From the NCBI GenBank assembly GCA_000697665.1, contig KL197722.1, forward strand, positions 619,838 to 680,339: a stretch of 60,502 nt of DNA, written 5' to 3'. How positions within the stretch are numbered: the stretch's first letter is position 1; the number at the start of each line of letters is the position of its first letter. Source of the DNA: Jaapia argillacea MUCL 33604. Lineage: Eukaryota > Basidiomycota > Agaricomycetes > Jaapiales > Jaapiaceae. Under the pieces are notes generated by a model, which was not told where the DNA came from, ran no database searches, and saw only the letters and a list, made by a program, of their open reading frames with translations. This document shows positions 58,155-60,502 of this stretch, one piece after another. A program made the translations under genes and the position numbers.

Positions 58155-58512
58155 TATATTGTAGCGGCCAAGCACTCTTCCTGGTTGATGGCTCACATCA
58201 CTTGGAGTCATTGGGGGGAACAGGAGTGTTTCGACACTGGGGAGACTGAGTATCTCGATCACTTTCACATTCATCTCCAGATTCACTCTCAGAATCGGAG
58301 GAAACAACAATGATATGCTTCGCTGCTGTAGGGGCCTGTACTGTACCATTACGACCAATCCAGTGGAGGTTGTGACAGTGGACAGGCCCACTGCTTTGGG
58401 GCTGAGTGGCAGGATAGATTGTGACATCAGATGGGGGGTTCAGATGCGGCCATGGCCTGTAGGGGGGTGTGACACCCTCCCTCCCATCCTGTGACAACAC
58501 CACCACTTCCAT
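58155..58512 (-). pseudogene. KDZ-associated cargo gene, 5' segment
   Basis: Starts at ATG 58512 (MEVVVLSQDGREGVTPPYRP). One in-frame TGA (58198-58200) follows VPPNDSK, then CEPSTRKSAWPLQYT runs to the LTR junction and continues in phase at 50381 (CFMSDGFEAM). Contains an acidic Ser stretch (VVSSDSESESGDECESD). The lone stop is at a plausible Arg codon. Confidence 0.65.
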
Positions 58513-58626
58513 TCATTGGAGATCACTTGTCAATTTAGAAATATATCCAAAATTTGATTCACTCCATCTCACAACAGCGTGCAAAGTTCAACTAACCCTT
58601 CCTCCCTTGCAAATACGAGGCTGCAC
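58513..58626. promoter_or_regulatory. Short divergent promoter region
   Basis: Only about 114 bp separate the start of the minus-strand cargo ORF (58512) from the first ATG of the plus-strand protease ORF (58627). Shared control is inferred from spacing; no clear TATA was seen. Confidence 0.4.
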
Positions 58627-59799
58627 ATGGACAACATTATCCACATTAGCAATTCGCCACCCAAAAAGAGGGACTACCAACTCCCTCCATCCTTCAGCAT
58701 CCCGTCCTCAGTTCACAGTCAAATTCTCCCTCTCCGAACAAATTCCATCACCGCTCTGTTGCGCTTTGGAAATCTCCCATACATAGCCAGCACTTTGGCT
58801 AGTACAAAGCCTTCAGAATCAGTGTGGTTCAGTACCAAAGGTCCAGACGTCAAGCAAGATCCATCTGATCTATCACAGGTACCCCTCCCTCTGGAGAAGT
58901 GGGTTGAACACCTTGCCGAGGTCGTCTGCAAACGTCCCAGAAGAGAGTGGAAGTCAATTGTCCTGGCTCACCTCGAGAACCAACACCAGTCTCGACTTCT
59001 GTTGTTTACACTGGAGTTCTGGCTTGAGGCACATTGGGCAAAACAATCCCAAGGCCGATAGAGATGTGCCGTGAATTGGATGGAGGACCACAGTTGGGGT
59101 GTTCCTCAGGCAAGCTGGATGAAGGGTTGGATCCTAGAATGCTTATCCACTGTTAGTTGGGCAGGTGACCTGGAGGGACCTGAGTTCAGTTGTATTGGGG
59201 TTGACTCACTCTGTCACTACTTATCCAATGAGTGGTTGACTGGTGAAGACATCCACTGACAGGTGGCTCTAGTTCAGAATCACCTCTGTGCTTCTTCCAA
59301 CCACTACACATTACCCCATCTCATTGTCGATCTCAAGTTCGCAACAAGTCTCATCAGCACCTACAATAACCAAGGTCTTTACAATGAAGACCATCAGTAT
59401 ATGTATCTGCAACAGACTCAGAAGGATTTGGCTTATGGTTTGAAGGATTCCATCAGAGGCTTACTCCACATTAATGGAAACCACTATGTATTCTTCGTGC
59501 TCAATGCAGCAGAGCGCTATATTGGGTATGGGGACTCACTTGGCCATAAGATCTCCAAGAAAGTATATGCAGCTTTTATGTGGTGGACGCAACTTGTGCT
59601 TGAAGGTTCCAATGGAGATTGGGAGGTGGATGTTGAATTTTGTGTGCTTGCGATAACAAAGCAGTGCTGTAGGGCTTGCCCATGGACTAGCCACGGATAT
59701 GGTGGAGAGACGATGCAGAGAAGAGATAGAGAAATCAACAAGAAAGCATACTGCAAAATGCAGAAGGAACAATTCAAAGACTCAGTGATAACTTGGTGA
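58627..59799 (+). pseudogene. Ulp1/C48 peptidase-like ORF
   Basis: One frame from ATG 58627 (MDNIIHISNSPPKKRDYQ) with two in-frame stops (TAG 59059, TGA 59257). The C-terminal part resembles Ulp1-type SUMO proteases found with KDZ elements: WLTGEDIH.., a His in GNHYVFFVLN, an Asp in YGDSLGHKI, and MWWTQLVL. The expected Gln/Cys region (near 59660-59700) is not recognisable in frame and appears shifted, so the active Cys is absent. A deSUMOylating activity linked to the transposon is a family-level guess. Confidence 0.6.
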
Positions 59800-60259
59800 G
59801 AAACCATGCACATCTCGGCAACTCAATCAATTACCACTCGGCGATGATAATTGCGTGTCCTAACAACTTTGCGATAACTCAGCGAAGATAACCGCGTGTC
59901 TCAGCGATTCAGCTGGTTGCCGCTTGGCGAATCCTCGGCAACCTACCATGTGCACTCCAGACTTCAGAACCTCGGCGATCTGTTGCAGCAGTATAGCAAT
60001 TCATCTTCACAACATTGCTCCAATCCATTAGGGTGTTTCACGTTCGGTATTTAGATGTGATTTCCGAGTGATTTCATTGAGGATCTTGGTTTGATTTCGA
60101 TCCAGAATCTGTTCAAAATATCCCTCAAAATCAGCCTCTGCGTGAAACCCCCCGAACAACTGGGTGTATTTTCAGAGTATTGCAGTCACTCCTGTGGCCT
60201 CTTGGATTGCGTTCAACGATGGCAAAGGGATCAGTTCGTAGAATTCTCACGCTTCAAAG
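59800..60259. other. Intergenic with a small hairpin
   Basis: No gene. Repeats of CTCAGCGA/CTCGGCAA-type words occur between 59815 and 59970. An imperfect inverted repeat lies at 60031-60153 (GTTTCACG against CGTGAAAC, with further internal pairing), possibly a tiny MITE. Confidence 0.35.
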
Positions 60260-60502
60260 ATGCCCACTATCCCCCTCCGAACTCGCCTGCTGAGGGGGGC
60301 ATTCAAGTACACCCAAAAGCTCCAGCAGCTCCGCCGCCGTCGCGCTGAGAGACGTGCAGCTGACTTTGACTTTGACTTTGACTTTGACCTCTTCGATGAC
60401 GACGATGACTCCGACGTGACACCCCCTACCAACCACCCACTTCGTTGACCCTGACCTCTCTGATTCGTCCTCGGTTCCTCACTCGCCAGTGACTCCAGTA
60501 AC
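60260..60502 (+). CDS. Start of an Arg-rich/acidic ORF at the window edge
   Basis: MPTIPLRTRLLRGAFKYTQK, then an Arg-rich helix (LQQLRRRRAERRAADFD) and an acidic tract. The frame stops at 60446-60448, where an intron or a frameshift is possible. The basic-acidic opening recalls N termini of agaric DDE-transposase-like proteins, but that is a weak resemblance. Confidence 0.3.
60362..60389. repeat. GACTTT hexanucleotide tandem repeat
   Basis: Four and a half copies of GACTTT, giving Asp-Phe repeats in the ORF above. Confidence 0.85.

Noticed and set aside
58627-59799. Active SUMO protease
   Set aside because: Two in-frame stops and no recognisable catalytic Cys in frame.
1-60502. tRNA, rRNA or CRISPR features
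   Set aside because: No cloverleaf with a convincing TTC-loop, no rRNA-like text and no spaced direct repeats were seen by eye; a tRNA scan was not possible.

Overview
The window looks like nuclear DNA of an agaricomycete (mushroom-forming basidiomycete). The evidence is many short introns (about 42-90 bp, GT..AG), host genes with basidiomycete-type architecture (2-oxoglutarate dehydrogenase E1, Sld7-like, F-box, BTB/POZ), two KDZ-type DNA transposons and a chromodomain Ty3/gypsy retrotransposon. There is one ambiguous base (N, position 22). All calls come from reading the sequence; no database search was run.

Layout. 1-5.6 kb: a probable cut LTR, a decayed KDZ-transposase gene and coding-like debris. 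5.6-8.4 kb: no gene seen. 8.4-23.5 kb: the conserved core, with mitochondrial 2-oxoglutarate dehydrogenase E1 (10 exons, 1003 aa), a long disordered protein, a four-helix membrane protein, two tandem F-box paralogs, a Sld7-like replication factor and a Ser/Pro-rich protein. 23.9-44.6 kb: a mosaic of segmental duplications. A large imperfect inverted duplication (about 26.8-34.7 kb against about 37.6-44.1 kb) surrounds two single-copy genes, a LYR-motif protein and a 348-aa unknown. Its arms carry copies of a BTB gene, a 708-codon gene of unknown function ('gene B') and a repeated 'E-X-D' module; one copy of each pair is usually broken. A 642-bp fold-back element and a 686-bp TIR element with a 9-bp target duplication sit inside or next to the duplications.

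44.6-60.5 kb: transposon territory. A CxC5/CxC6-type KDZ transposase gene (+) is tail to tail with a minus-strand 'cargo' gene (47.0-58.5 kb), and an Ulp1/C48-like protease ORF (+) starts 115 bp from the cargo start. The cargo gene is split by two later insertions: a 2.3-kb TIR element and a 7.77-kb chromovirus with 5-bp TSD, whose 3' LTR carries a further 254-bp solo LTR. Taking out each insertion leaves the cargo reading frame in phase.

Most premature stops in the repeats are TGA. Most sit where CGA (Arg) is expected, and in one case a paralog in this window still has CGA. This points to C-to-T decay at CpG sites, as expected if repeats are cytosine-methylated. The core genes show no such lesions.
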